A stretch of 59,137 nucleotides of DNA. Origin: Cruorifilaria tuberocauda. Its lineage: Eukaryota; Nematoda; Chromadorea; Rhabditida; Onchocercidae. Shown in pieces: positions 13,901 to 27,223 of the stretch; position 1 is the stretch's first letter; each line of letters opens with the position of its first letter. The notes beneath the pieces were generated by a model. That model worked only from the letters and a program-made list of their open reading frames with translations, had not been told where the DNA came from and did not search any database. A program made the position numbers and the translations under genes. The stretch lies in the NCBI GenBank assembly GCA_013365365.1, contig JABVXU010000347.1, positions 1-59,137 of the forward strand. The letters run 5' to 3'.

Positions 13901-15076
13901 TTATTTTCTTCATCAAAATTACTAGCAATTAATCATTGTAATAGCAATAAGGAATTACTTTCAGAGAAAAGAAGAAATAAAGAATCAAGAACAATTTAGA
14001 ATGTTATTCATTTCTTTTGTTTATTTCAACTAAATTACCGTTTTTTTATGTTTTTTCTGACGGAAAAAAGAGAATTGCATAATTTATTTTATTTCATTTT
14101 ATCCTTAGAAATAATTCTTATTAATTATTCAAAGGAAAAAAACTACTGTTGCTTTATTTTTAGCAAATCTTATAAATAATATTTTTTCAAGTCCCTTCAT
14201 TTTGAATTATTTTTCAAAATAATTCAACAACAATTTCAAATTATTTTTTGCCATAATTAAGATTAATATCATTAATTTATATTAAGGAGCATAAAAATTT
14301 CACACCGAAATATTGAAATTATGGTAAAATTGCAATTTTCAGTAGTTTAAAAATTACGTTTTGATTAGAAGTTTTTTTTAATTTGTTTCAAAGAATTAAT
14401 ATTGAAATATACTTTTATCTGATGCTAATTATTATTGTAATTAAAAGATACTGTAAAAATCTTAACATTGATGAGGTGTGAAATATTGCCATGCGAAAAT
14501 TGATTTTTCTCATAAAAAATACGGTCAATGGTATTTTAATAAACCAACAATTATTCTGTCAGTAATCCAGCAATTCAATAAATAATTCTCTACTTGTCGA
14601 TTTACAAATGAATATTACCTTGTGTAATAGAAATTCAGCATTGATGCGTCGTTATAACTTATTTCGTCTGCGTAATATGACAGCACGCAATTTGTTGTCT
14701 CACCTATAATCATAACATTAAATTAACTGTTATACTATACCACATGATCATTACCATACTATCAAAATTCTTCTAATTGTTATACAAGTAAATCATTATA
14801 GTTAGTCATTTTATTATCATTGCATTACTTAAGTTTTATCAACAGTGGCTAATTTCTTCAATGAATTAAGTAAAATGAAAATTATTCAAACACTAAAAGC
14901 ATTTGCATTGATAACTTATTACAATTTAAGATCTGACAAAAATGTAGCAAACGGAGATCTAATCAAAATTTCCTAAGCAAATAATTAAATCCTAAAATTT
15001 AAAACTTACATGCAACACTGTCGGAAAGGAAAATGACTGTCAGTAATGAAATGTGATAAAAGTAATGCCAGGACAT
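1970..15076 (-). CDS. Secreted multi-PAN/apple-domain protein, 22 exons
   Basis: Exons from the start codon down: 15010-15076, 14619-14703, 13334-13501, 12851-12894, 11880-11951, 10074-11225, 9806-9917, 9086-9258, 8087-8782, 7685-7840, 7403-7458, 6865-6956, 6221-6372, 5984-6088, 5221-5413, 4852-4934, 4600-4733, 4086-4209, 3380-3565, 2758-2923, 2391-2486, 1970-2144. They give 4287 nt, about 1428 residues, all in frame. The N-terminus (MSWHYFYHISLLTVIFLSDSVA) is a hydrophobic signal peptide; no later membrane segment is seen, so the product is probably secreted. Cysteine modules of PAN/apple type lie near residues 50-107, 539-625, 925-1006, 1048-1133 and 1316-1397; modules 2-4 share a Cys-Phe start, a SLERC/TLEEC/SVEQC-like motif 25 residues on and a Cys-x-Cys pair. 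Linkers are rich in Thr, Ser and Ala; the tail is acidic. PAN modules usually bind protein or carbohydrate. Weak points: acceptors ending AAG at 13501, 6956 and 2923, the exon 3-4 join, and the join across 7685/7458. I do not recognise an ortholog. Confidence 0.75.
10985..11116 (-). repeat. Coding (ACA/GCA)-type trinucleotide tract
   Basis: An imperfect GTT/GCT array on the plus strand (ACA/GCA/ATA on the coding minus strand) inside exon 6 of the PAN gene. It encodes about 40 residues of mixed Thr and Ala. Such a tract could be O-glycosylated like a mucin and is prone to length change by slippage. The plus strand gives long Leu or Val/Ala readings that are artefacts of the repeat. Confidence 0.85.
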
Positions 15077-18000
15077 ATTCAATGATAGCAAATTTTGATT
15101 AAATAAAAAAAGTAATTTTTCTTCTTTTTTGCGCTTTGTTTTCAATTTCACGACATTTCACCGTTTTTGAATTTGAGCAACTGTTGACATTCGTGATTAG
15201 CTAAAGATGAAATGGTGAGTTAAGTTTATCATTTTTCCTCGTATAGTTAAATGAATACATTAAAATATTAAGCGTATATTCCGAACGATTTTTCCTTTGT
15301 TATTTTTCGTTGTTATTCCATTTATTTGAATTTGATTATCAGCATCAGTTACTTGAAAATAGAGAAAAAAAGGTAAAAAAAGATACAAAAAGGGAATGTA
15401 GAAAAAGGGAAAAAGAAGGAATACTAAAATTTCAATAGTATAGTTGTGCAAAAAAAAATTTAGAAAATAAAAATTAACAATTTCTGTGCAGGAAAAGTGA
15501 AAAAGTTCCGGCATATTCAGTTTCGCAGAGATTAAAATTGAATAACCTAGATGTTTTATTCACTTTTTGATATTTCAGGATGAAGTGATATAATTTAATC
15601 TAAGTTTCAATTACACATTTCTAAATTTAACTATAATTAATGCGTTCAAGCAAATATGCAATTCATATATTCTTGAAATAATATTATCACTGATAAAGAA
15701 TTACAATGATTGATATATTTGAAGCGAACATTTCACAGAATCAATAAAAATTGAAATAAAGATAAAGATGAGAAAAGAAGAACGTTTACAATACTTCGTT
15801 ATAGAGATTAAAATAGATGATCGAGAATGGTCAGATCGTTAAAAGATATTTACGGATTATATCTTTCGGAACCAACCGATTAATGAGGTCATCCTTTTTG
15901 AAAGGGAAGAATTAGTTTCAGTAATTCGTTATTATCATTTACATCATCATTTACCAATTAATCTACTCATAAGTATTTCTATTCATATTCACCGATTACA
16001 ATATTTTTTCCTTTCCCTTTTTTTTCTTCCAATTATAATGCAATCATGTTAATCTCTTCATCATCTAAATTTTTATTATTTTAGCTCATTATCAATCGCT
16101 AGCGATCGAAGTCATATAAAAATAAAATCAAATGAATTTCTGACAGTAAATGGAAGCCTTGTTTTCTATAATTTCTTTGCATTAAATAAAATCATGAAAT
16201 GATTAAAATTTTTCATAAATTAATATCGATAGACGATATTTATTTTCGTTTTTAGAAAATTAGGAATTAAAAAAATGAAAAATTATTTCTGATGAACTGA
16301 AAAGTTTATACAGAATTTTGGGAAGCGTAAAATGCACCGTATTGCAGAAGATAAACAGCATAAAGTGAAAGCATTTCCTCGTTGAAACAATTTCTCGAAT
16401 CGTTTCTATTGTTTAGTAATGGAAGATGTTAGATGAAATGATCAAATTTCGTTAAAAACCCGATATCCCACTTTCGTTATTCGATAATATTCTCAGTTCA
16501 ACCAATCATTTCACATATTTCTTCTCTTCTATGATTTGATAAATGAAAACTCTCGTTGTTTCATTGAATATAAGAAGCTAAATTTGAAAGGAAAACTTCT
16601 TCCCATTATTTATAGCTAAAACAATGAACAAAAGAATTGTAAAATTCGATTAAAATTTTTTAAAGAACTTGATAAAACCAATGAAATATAAGCATTATTT
16701 GCAGCATTAAGAGCTAACATCGATAGTCACAGCATATGAAGAGAATTTCAGTTATTAAGAGTTCAATACTTCAATCAATTACTGTTCACAGTATGCATAT
16801 ATTTTGTTATAAGTTTTACTAACTTCTCAATTTCACGGGAATGATGATGTAAATGTATTTTCCAAATCATTCCATTTAGTCATATCAGCTAACTTTATAA
16901 AATTATTCCAATAATTTCAAGTTAAAATTGTAACATTAAATAAATCTTAAAGAGAGGTAAAATGAGTAATTCAAGGAAAATAGCATATATTAGTTGATTA
17001 AATGAAGAAGGTTATAAAATTTAATATTATATTCCGGATTCTCGACAGATGACTGACTGAAAAAACATATCACATACAATTATCAACCAAAAAGTGAGTG
17101 AAATAATTTTGTCTCATATAAGTTGATTGTTAAATGACTCACTTCACTCTTTTTTTCACAATCTATCCTCTTCCAAACTTTTAACTTTTGGGCAGGTGGA
17201 TAAGTAGATAGAAAGAGGAGCGGCAACTGATAGGTAGGTAGATAGTGGATTAGATGGACAGAATATTTTTGCATGAATCAGTGAAATTTTTCAAGATTTC
17301 TTTTGTGCATTTCAGGAAAGTTCTTTAACCTGAAAAAAGATAATGAAAAATTGATCAGTTTATCAAAGAAATCAGTAAAACAAATTTTTGCTGAATCCAG
17401 GTAATTTTAGGAGTTCGAGTTATGGGGACGAGTCTAATTAATTAAAAGATATAATGAATAAAACCAAGAAATATTTTCTTTGAGAGTTAGCAGTAATTCA
17501 GTTCTCATTTGATTTCTAGTATATTATCCAATTAAATATGAAAAAATGCAAAATTTAATCCATTTCATATTTCTGCCCTTAACTTTCAACTGCTTTTTGA
17601 AAAACTGATAATAAGAGCTGATAATAACAACGAAACAATTCGAAACGGCGTTTAGAATAATGTAACATTCATTTTGCTTTGTCACTTGCCGGTGGCATAA
17701 TTCCGGTGGCATTGTTAGACGAAACCGGTTGAATGGACTGCGAGTGAAAACGGACTTTTTGATGGATATAAAAATGAAAAGAAAAAAGAACTGTAACCAT
17801 TTTATTGAAATATCTTCGAGAAAAAAGTAATTTTCGTTCGAGAGAAAATTTCCTATCTCTCATTATCGTCATAAATGATTCCTATATACTGGAAAAAAGA
17901 AAAAAGAAAAGAAAAAACAAATTACCATTAAATTTACTGCAAAAACGATGGATATGACGTACAATCTTAATGAAATTAATTAGTATAGACAGGTGGGAAA

Positions 18001-20143
18001 ACAAGGAGAGAAAAATGGAATAAAATGTAAATTGATTTCAGAAATACCTTGTTTTTTTCCGTTGGAGAATCTGGAATGATATGAAACTGTGAAATTTTTC
18101 GTTCAAAATTTAGATTAATACAAAGTAAAAACGGAGAAATTGATGATGTTGATAATGATGAATTTAATAACAAAAAGAAAACAATTTAAATTGATGCTAA
18201 TTAGTGTGAGAAATTTTTGATTGAAATTTATATTCAAAAAATAAAAACACATTGGAAATGGATTCTTTTCCATCATCTAATTAAGATTTTATGGATAATA
18301 TCGGTATCGAAACGAATTATCTTCATTTGTCTTTTCAAAATTTCTTCGCTTCCTTTAATTTTATGATTTCAATAATATTATTAATTATTCAATAATTGTT
18401 ATATCTCTCTTGAGGAAAGCAATTCAAATATAATTTGAAATCATGCGCGATGATGAACTGATTGAACTTTATAGAAATTAATGGAATTATTGTTGATTGA
18501 AAAACATATTTAAATTAGTTAGGAAGAAAAGTGAAGCAAAATGAAATAGTTGAAGATGATAAGATCTTTCCATTTCGGTCTTCTATTCCTTCATCGAATA
18601 GTTATCAAACAAGCAAGCAAGCAACATAATAGTTTAACATTATTTTTAGTCAAGTAAGCCAGAATTTGAATTAAAGTGTCCTTTATAAGCATAACTGAAA
18701 AGATATTACGAACTAATCGCACAATGAATTTAGATTTCGAATGTTTGGCAAAAACATGACTTGAGTACTGAAGTTGCTTAAAATTATATTTAAAAGGAGT
18801 GAAAAAATGAAATACCGAAACAATAATAAATTTATAGTGAACTGTGAAGTAAAACTTTTGATGGCTGCAAGAATACGAAAAAATAAAATTATAATTATTT
18901 CATTTGAATTTTACATTTTCAAAAAACGATTGAAGAATTGAAAAAGGAAATGTATCGGGAAGTTTTGAAGTTATAGTGAAATGCATCACCATAATACGTT
19001 CCCAATGCAAAACAAAAAAGGAAAAATTTTCAATCTGTTTGTAATATATGGCATGTTTGTGCTATTTAGGAATGAAATTGCGTAACCATCACATTCTCGA
19101 CTTTTTTTAGGTCAAATAAATCATTTTTTAATCAATGTCCTGAATCGGATACATTCATCTCTCTTTCGACCAACTGATCCTCTTTATCCTTTCTCTCATC
19201 CGCTTTTTTTTCCGGTCAAATTTTAATTCTCGAAATGGGATAAAAAAGTTGATATTGATCAATTGGACATATTCTAAATAATTGGCCAATGTAGATTTTG
19301 TGCAACACAATTATATCACCTGCTATTTATAACAATCAACTATCAATATTTTTTTTTTCAATTTTCCAACTAAGTAACAATGTAATTTATACAAAAATAA
19401 AATATCATTACAGATAAAGGAACAATATCATTTCGATAAAAATAGATGAATTGCTGATGCATATTAAAGGATGGAATTTTACTATATTAATGATTGCATC
19501 CGAATATATCTTTAGGATCTGATATGATTTTCCGATAAATTATAAAAGATAAAGGAAATCAGGCAAACAATATGATAAGAAAAAGAAAACAAAACAGAAC
19601 AGAGTAGAACAAAAGACAAGCTTCAGAAGAATGGAAAAAATTATCTCGACATGTAAACCTATCAGGTATCGCCAATGTTGCAAATATGGACTAAGAAGTT
19701 GCAATTACACTCAAAACACCATTATTGGATATCGAACATACGGTATCAAAATTGAAGAACTTCACTGCTTAAATATTAATTAATTCTCTTCTTTTTAATT
19801 AAACAAAAAGTATCTCGGAATAATATTATAGGATTATAATAGATTATAATTACAATAATCATTACTTTTTTAATTCTAACATCTCAATTTTTAAACCATT
19901 GATGCTTTAATTAGCAGTTGGTAATAAATATGCAAATATTAATGAATTATGAACCTATCCCGCAGATAAGACTTTGTGATGAAATTACAGATTGCAACAA
20001 ATTTGCATTTGCATTAGAAAATCCATAACCATATATATTTGTATAGGTTTGAAATAATTATTCATTGTATTTTTTCATCACTCGGATTTTGGTCTGCCAC
20101 GCAAGCACTAACTGATAGACTGATTGGTTACGGGAAATTTTAG
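15077..20143. other. 5-kb intergenic spacer
   Basis: This lies between the divergently transcribed PAN gene (minus) and DM9-like gene (plus), so it holds both promoters. It is AT-rich with short random ORFs only. A GATA-like tetranucleotide cluster (GATAAGTAGATAG, GATAGGTAGGTAGATAG) lies around 17195-17250. I saw no exon, tRNA or transposon ORF. Confidence 0.6.
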
Positions 20144-20149
20144 TGGAAG
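20138..20149 (+). promoter_or_regulatory. Probable spliced-leader acceptor of the DM9-like gene
   Basis: TTTTAG at 20138-20143 is followed by TGGAAG and then the start codon at 20150. No upstream coding exon fits. A strong acceptor directly before the first ATG is what SL trans-splicing in nematodes produces; the assignment is inferred. Confidence 0.5.
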
Positions 20150-23100
20150 ATGGGTAATCCACCGGCAGAAGAAGATACTTGGGCATTTGGTCCGATTGGA
20201 TCACCGTTTCCGGACAATCCGTTTCATGCATTGGATCAACCTAATCAGTATGTTGCTCTGTGGTACAAGCATGGAAAACCGATTCATGGTCGAGCATGGA
20301 ATAATGGAGGAGTTCTGGAATGCTCATTCCCGTATAAGAATGCTGAACTAACTGGAGCTAAAGATTTGGGAGGCCAAATCCAAGTTTGTTTCAAAATTGA
20401 AAATAATACAAACCAATGTCCATACGCATTTTATGGCGAAAATAAAAATATAGTAATAATTTTCTCAAATTTTATTATAATCTTTTTCAACTCCGACAGT
20501 TAATTAATATGCAATGGTAGAGAGCAAATTTTAAGTTCACCAAAAGTAGAATTTGAAGTATTTCTTATACTCGTTATTTCAAAAATTTAATTTTTTGTGT
20601 TTTTCTAACAATTTCCATGATATTAAAAATTTTTGCAACTTATAATTGATTATTTTATTAGATTTAATGCTTCGTAGTCATTACTTCAGATTATTTTAAC
20701 TTTTCCAAAAACAAGAATTTTATACATGAAACTCTAGAAGCAAATTTCCAGATTTCTTATTTCATATCTTGTTATCAGTAAAAAACTTAATAATTCTTCA
20801 AAAACTCTCTAATGATCTCTTAATATTCTAAATACTAATATATTACATCCGTTGAAGCGAAAAGTTGGTAGCATAGACGACATATAAAAAGTTCAGATAC
20901 TGCAATACAAAGGTGATCACAACACACTTGGTTTCTGGTATGAATGGATTAAATACAAAGATCGTTTCGAGAAAACCGAAGAACGACAAAAGTTAAAATG
21001 TGGTGATTCGTTGCCAATTTTTTGGAAAAATCGTACAGATGGTCCACTTATGGGTTATTTAGATGCAACCGAAATGGTTAGTTAATCCGGAAAGATGGTT
21101 AGACCGAATTAAACGCTTATTTCTTTCTTTGTTGACAATCGAAAATTTGCATTACAAAATCTTTCATCATTTTGCAAGAAACTGATTGCATCATTCCAAA
21201 AAATAACACTTTTCGTCACTATATTTATAAATGACAAATTACATTGCTCACTGTAAGTTACATTCCTAATTTTGCATCTAAACAACAATATCTCAAATAA
21301 ACTGCGAAACAGTAGTATCTCAGATGAATGCAGTAACCTTAGTTTGCATGGAATGGATGATAATAGAAGGGACAGATTTCAAGTTTATTTTTAGAATGAT
21401 TAATTATGAATATTTGAATTTTACATGTCTTATTGATCATAACATAAAAATTTCTAATGCTAGGCACATTTCTCGCATGATGGTAAGGCGGAAGTGATAC
21501 AAGGAACTGCACTTGATGATATGTATATTATTGTAAGGAACATCAAAGGTGGACCACCTGGTTGTGAGTGCAAGAAATGTTATGTGCCGCCACCACCACC
21601 ACCAAAACCAGAAGAGCCACCACCACCATCACCTGGACCACCGCCACCAAGAATTATGCGTGATGAATGGATGGATATACGTATGGGTGATCCATGGCCA
21701 ACACGTAAATTGGTACAAGCACTTGGAAAATCACTGAACACAATACCGAAAGAAAATCCAAATCAGTACGTAGCGTTGTGGTACCAACAAGGCGAACCGA
21801 TTATGGGTAGAGTTTGGAAAGATGACAATGGAAAGGTGTATTTATTTTTTTTACTTTATAAGAGATTAACAAGATGAAAATATAACCTCTATGAGAAATC
21901 ACAAAGGATTTGTCATCCACCTAATAGCAATAAAATTGAAATTATGCTTAATTCGGATTAATTATCATGTGGCTCAAAGATAATAAATAATAAGTGATCT
22001 AATTGTAAAGGGAAGAACGGAAAGTAAAACAGCAAAAAAAACGTTAGCACAGACACAAAACCCCCGTAGCCTCAATGGGATATTTTCTCCGATATATATG
22101 TATATATATAACAGATTATCAGATTCGTAAACTTTGAACAAAATCTTAAATGTAGATTTGGGTCCAATTAAAAAATGGATTCAGTTTTCAGTTCCTCATG
22201 TTCCCCTTTCAACTTTCGATTATTTTATGTGAAATAACGAGTTAGGATTTTATCCTGAATATTCTCCAACATCTATTAGTGTGAAAATAAGTCAAAAATT
22301 AAAATTATACTACAGGTTGCAGCAGCCTTTGGCTGGAATGGGCATGAATATCGTGATAAGATCGGTTCGTTGCAAGTGTTAATCGAACTTGGGTATCACG
22401 TACGTGGTTATGACTACTCTTGGCAACTGTTCTCGGTATGCGGCACCTTCGGTGAAAAAGAATGGCTTCCGGTTTATGTCGATTATAAGGGAATCATTTC
22501 ACCGTGTGTCATTACATGGGAAGGAAAACAAATTCTTGGAAAGGTGAGATTTGAAATTTATTGAATCATATTCATCGAGTAGTTAACTGAAAGTTCTAGT
22601 ATCGATTAAGTAAGAGATGATAACAAACTTATCCAATTTTTGTATGAAAATAGCCGGAATCGATCCATATTTTTTAGGATAGGGGAGGGAAAAAAATTTT
22701 CAGGGAGAATAGGGAAGGTCTAATGTGAGATCCATCAATTTGATTTAAAAAAAATCTTCGTCAGAAATGCATCTGTACATAAACAATAACATGATGGGGT
22801 CTCAGCAACAGCAAAAAAATAGGACGACAGAAAAAATTAATATGATATTGATAATTTAAAGCAATCAAATGAATTATAGAAGAAAATGAATCAGAAGGAT
22901 TAAGTCACTTCGTTATTACTTAAATTTGAATTTTGTGATTTGTGAGTTTTATAGTTAGTAAATCTTCTTTTTTTCATTAAACAATAATTAGATCGATATT
23001 ATTTTACTAATACCATAGCATCTATTTTGAATGATAATCCGGATAACAAAGGGTGGAAGTGATAAACTTATATGCTTATATATCATATATCCAAAACATT

Positions 23101-23253
23101 TCTAACTTATAAATCAATTAATTATAGGTTGATATTCGTAATGAAAAAGCGAGTGCGGCATTTTCGGGCAAAGAAAATATCTTACTTGGTCCGAAGGTGC
23201 AAGAACAACTAGTGTTATGTCGTAAAGCAAGACCGGGATATCATTTTGAATGA
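20150..23253 (+). CDS. Two-module DM9/DUF3421-like protein with polyproline linker
   Basis: Exons 20150-20383, 20897-21076, 21464-21835, 22316-22543 and 23128-23253; all introns are phase 0 with GT..AG borders; 1140 nt, 379 residues. There is no signal peptide or membrane segment, so it is probably intracellular or released without a signal. Two modules of about 130 residues each begin with the same text: [18 protein letters not shown] near residue 26 and [18 protein letters not shown] near residue 182. Between them sits a Cys-x-Cys-x-x-Cys stretch and a Pro-rich linker ([21 protein letters not shown]). The G-x-P-I-x-GR and later [10 protein letters not shown]...AFSGKE patterns recall DM9/DUF3421 repeats, known from insects and molluscs, some as mannose-binding lectins. 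The family call is by eye and tentative; the gene structure is firm. AATAAA follows 40 bases after the stop. Confidence 0.85.
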
Positions 23254-23293
23254 TTTTAATTCCCCTGAACGTGATCTTGAAAAATGACATATG

Positions 23294-23299
23294 AATAAA
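23294..23299 (+). other. Polyadenylation signal AATAAA
   Basis: AATAAA lies 41 nt after the stop codon of the DM9-like gene, at a typical distance for a short nematode 3' UTR. Confidence 0.6.
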
Positions 23300-26064
23300 A
23301 TAAATTTTGATTATATAACAAGTTAAAGTAGACAAAAACTTATCATTCAATAGATTTCACAATACCTAAATTGTCTATAACATGTAATGACATCAAAGCG
23401 CTATAAAGAAATATTTCCAAAAGCTGTCATTCTCTTATCACATTTTTATCACTTACTATTGAATTCAACCATCATGTTGCTCTAAATTATGTCATATTAG
23501 AATTTCGCGCTTATTCCATTGGTTTTTTAGTTTACATTCAATCGAGCAATCCTTGTTTGGCTTTCTTCTAGTTGCTCGTGAAGCTTCACTAGCATCTCCC
23601 TTGAATTATTACCCTTGTTCAGGAAATATACAGAGCATGTGATGAAGTAATTGTACTCCAAATATATCAACATCCTGTTCATATGCATTTACTGATATCA
23701 TCTCTTCGCCTTATTTCGTAAAGCCATATCCTGGTAACAGACTATCAATAAAAGTAGCTTTTGAAAATAATGAAATTAGAAAATTCCTTTAACATAACTT
23801 AATAACAACATTGTACTGCGTCATATCTTAAAATGTTAATACAACTACGCATCAGTCGAAGAAAAACTTACAAAATTTTGATGGAAAAACTCATGATATG
23901 AATTTTCAAATTATCCGAACTGTTCATAACAACTGTATATGAAATGAAACAAAGAATTAATTTTTCGAAAATTAAAATCTGTTCGGACCATGGACAAATT
24001 GCGATGGCACATGAAGCATCGTATTTTTATTGTATAAAAATACAGTTCTCCCTTATTTTGTTCCTAGATATATGTTAATGTTAATAATAACATGGAAATA
24101 TATGCTTACTATAAGTTATCTCTTTACTTTATTGACTTTTTTGAATTTACATCGTTTCTATAAATATCATTACGATAAAAGAAGGTTTATCACTGATGAG
24201 TTCACTGATTTCATCTAGGAGTTTAATTCTTCAAAAATCTGCAAAATATCTAAAAACAAAAAGGTATGAGACATCACAAATACATAGTATAAAATCGCAT
24301 TCCGTAACTTAACCATGCTTCAAAATTAAACTGCCAGTGTCACCGCCACCGTCTTTGAGAGGCAAATTAATGAGACGTTGTCTCGATTTTGGTCTTTAGG
24401 ATCCCCGATCCAATAATACTAAATTTATCGAAATTGTAGCAATTGTTCATTTCCAAATTATTTCTTCTAGTTGTATTAGCAGAAGATATCCAAGTGCTCT
24501 GCCCAAGTGATCTTGATGAAAGATACCTTTTCTCGATCAAAAGTAACATCGACAAACGATAGAGTATTTTTAAGTGTTTAAAAATCTGGAATTTTCTCAT
24601 TAATTTCATTGGTAATATCGGTCATTATCATTTTGTCTGGTAGAAGAACTCAACTCCATCACCTATTCTACTATCATCAGATTTTCGAAATTTCTTCCTG
24701 AGAAAAAAGGAAAGAATTTAAAAATAGGTAGAAGAAAGTAATGCTATGAAGAATTGTTAATATGAAAATCGAGAAAACTATGAACCTTTCAAAATGTAAG
24801 CGAAAAAAATACCAGAAAACGCACTAAAATTCATAATGCGTCTACTTCAGATGTCTACAAAAAAAATAAGTGATGGTTATTAGCTAACAATAATTATCGT
24901 GAAAATATTTTTTGGAATTAGGAAAAATTTCCTAAAAGTTTATTCTCGAACTCGAGGCTGAGTTTGTCGCTCATACAAATTGAATAGAATCCTGTAATTG
25001 TAACAGATATAGCACGCTTAAAATCGAAGAGTGCAGAAGGTAAAGGAAAGGAATATTTCTGATCACTGACCCATTACATATGATCTGAGGCGGAAGGTAC
25101 CCTAGAATTGAAAATCATGAGATACACGAATTGATGCTAACAATAGAGTGGAACAAAGAGACTCTAGCTTTACTAAACATATCTGGGACAAGACCTTCAT
25201 CATATAATGTCATTATCTTCTGTTACATTATTTCTGTTTCTCCGACTGTGATAATGTTTCATAAAATTCGAATTGGATTTCAAATGTCCACTTGAACAGA
25301 ATCAGTTTCGAGTTAATTTTCTAATTTCACATAATATGTATTACTGCTTTCTTCCTTCAATGATACATGTCACATACGGATACCTGTAATTCATAACCAT
25401 TCAGATGTCACTTTTTTCGTTCATAATAACTATTAATATCGACAAGTCACCATTCAACCAATGAAGACAATATTCCAGTGAAACATGGCTAGTAACCTGA
25501 AATCTTCCAAAAAAAAGAAAAATCGCTGGACCATGAAATCCACTAAAAATAAAAAATAACATAAGATCAGGAGTACGATGATTATGGTCAACGTATAAAA
25601 TCCACAATATAATATCAGTAATACTTTGCAAACTCATACGTTTACGAATAATAGAGTAGCTGATTGGAATCACAGAAAATAGTATCGAATATGAACTGAG
25701 CTAATTTCAAAGTAATTACATTATTGGTAGAATTTCTCCAAATCTACAACAACAATATCAAATCTATCGGATTTCCTTAAGAAGGAAATAGTAGAATGGT
25801 TTATTCAATCTTCCGGAAATTTTAAAGAGCGATTTATTTCGAAGGATAGTAGATTAATTATCAATATACTATATAAATATTATTAGAGGTTCATTAGTTA
25901 TAGTAGAAAAGGACACATGAATAGCTTGCAACGTGAATGTGTTCTATCTGCATTTTGGGAAAGTTAGATTAGCAAGTAATCAGTCGATTAAATTTAGATG
26001 ACTAATTTCCTTTAATAGCATTTGATAATAAGAAAAAAAACGTTCATTTTATTATACATATGCT

Positions 26065-26106
26065 CAAATCGTATTCAATATTCAGAAAACGCTAGAATAT
26101 AATATA
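26065..26106 (+). repeat. Diverged 42-bp direct repeat, copy 1
   Basis: Begins CAAATCGTATTCAATATTCA. It matches the copy at 26372-26413 at 36 of 42 positions without gaps. Spacing between starts is 307 bp. Confidence 0.65.
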
Positions 26107-26371
26107 CTAAAATAACTAATAGTTATTGTAGTGCTACTACAGTTACAATTTAAATTACGGTAAACAAAAAGAAGAGATTTCTTGCACTAAATTACCTGTT
26201 TCAAAATCCGCAAATTACTATCTTTAACTGGATTCTGTGTGACATGATAAATTATACCAACGCATCATAATTTAACCAGGATTCACTTATTCATGACAAG
26301 ATTTCAAGTGGAAATCGAATTTCTGCATTAAGATTAATAAGGGTATCAGCCTAAGATTATATACTTATATT

Positions 26372-26413
26372 CAAATCATTTTCAATATTCAGAGAATGCT
26401 AAAATACAATATA
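26372..26413 (+). repeat. Diverged 42-bp direct repeat, copy 2
   Basis: Begins CAAATCATTTTCAATATTCA. Second copy of the element at 26065-26106. No ORF or terminal inverted repeat is evident around either copy. Confidence 0.65.
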
Positions 26414-27223
26414 AGTCAGAGATTCAAAAAGTTTCGGAATTTCATACCTTTGCTCTCATCGTAAATCCACATCAAAGATAATAAATGAGAGTCTAAACAT
26501 ATCTTTCATAAAATTTTTATCCAATAAAACTTCCTATCAACAACTCAGAAATGGTTATATTCTAACATTCGATCATTAATGTTTTTTTAACAAAAAAAAA
26601 GGTAATGCACAACTTCATTTTGCATGAGAATATGAAATAACTGGAAAGCTGATCATATGAAAAATGATGAACAGAGTACGAGTATAAAAAACAATGGTGA
26701 AATACTGCAGAATGAAACATAAGCTGCACACTTGGCAACAAAAACCAAGAGATAGCCATTAAACAAAATAAATTAACAAAGTAATATCTCATTATTTTCT
26801 CATGTTCCTTCTAAAATGGAAACAACAAAGATCTCTCTTTTATATTCTATAGAAATGAAAAAAAGAGTGCCTAAAATAGTATCGATATTTCTACAGATAA
26901 ATAACTCTGTTTTTGAAACTGATACAAAATGAAGGATTACAAAAAGGCTCACAGAAGGGAGTAGAATTTTCTTCCATTCACCTGGTAGATAACAATTCCG
27001 ACAATTGTGTTACTTTCTTTTTCAAGTCACCTGTAATGCAGCATAAGATACAGAACTGACTTGATAATCATATGATTAAAATTTTTAAGAAATCTCGACT
27101 AACCAGAGAAATTACCTGTTGGGATGTGAAGTATAATTTAATGATCCAAACTATATCATTCCTCATCAAATAGTAATTAAGTCATTCATAAAGAGCAAAG
27201 ATTCATATAGAAAAAATGAAATG

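Larger units (their letters stand above)
23300..27223. other. Convergent intergenic spacer
   Basis: This lies between the 3' ends of the DM9-like gene (plus) and Nup62 (minus). Only short ORFs without splice or composition support are present. It contains the diverged 42-bp direct repeat at 26065 and 26372, annotated separately. Confidence 0.6.

Noticed and set aside
17524..17872. Overlapping minus-strand ORFs in the 15-20 kb spacer
   Set aside because: No domain, no splice continuity and ordinary AT-rich composition.
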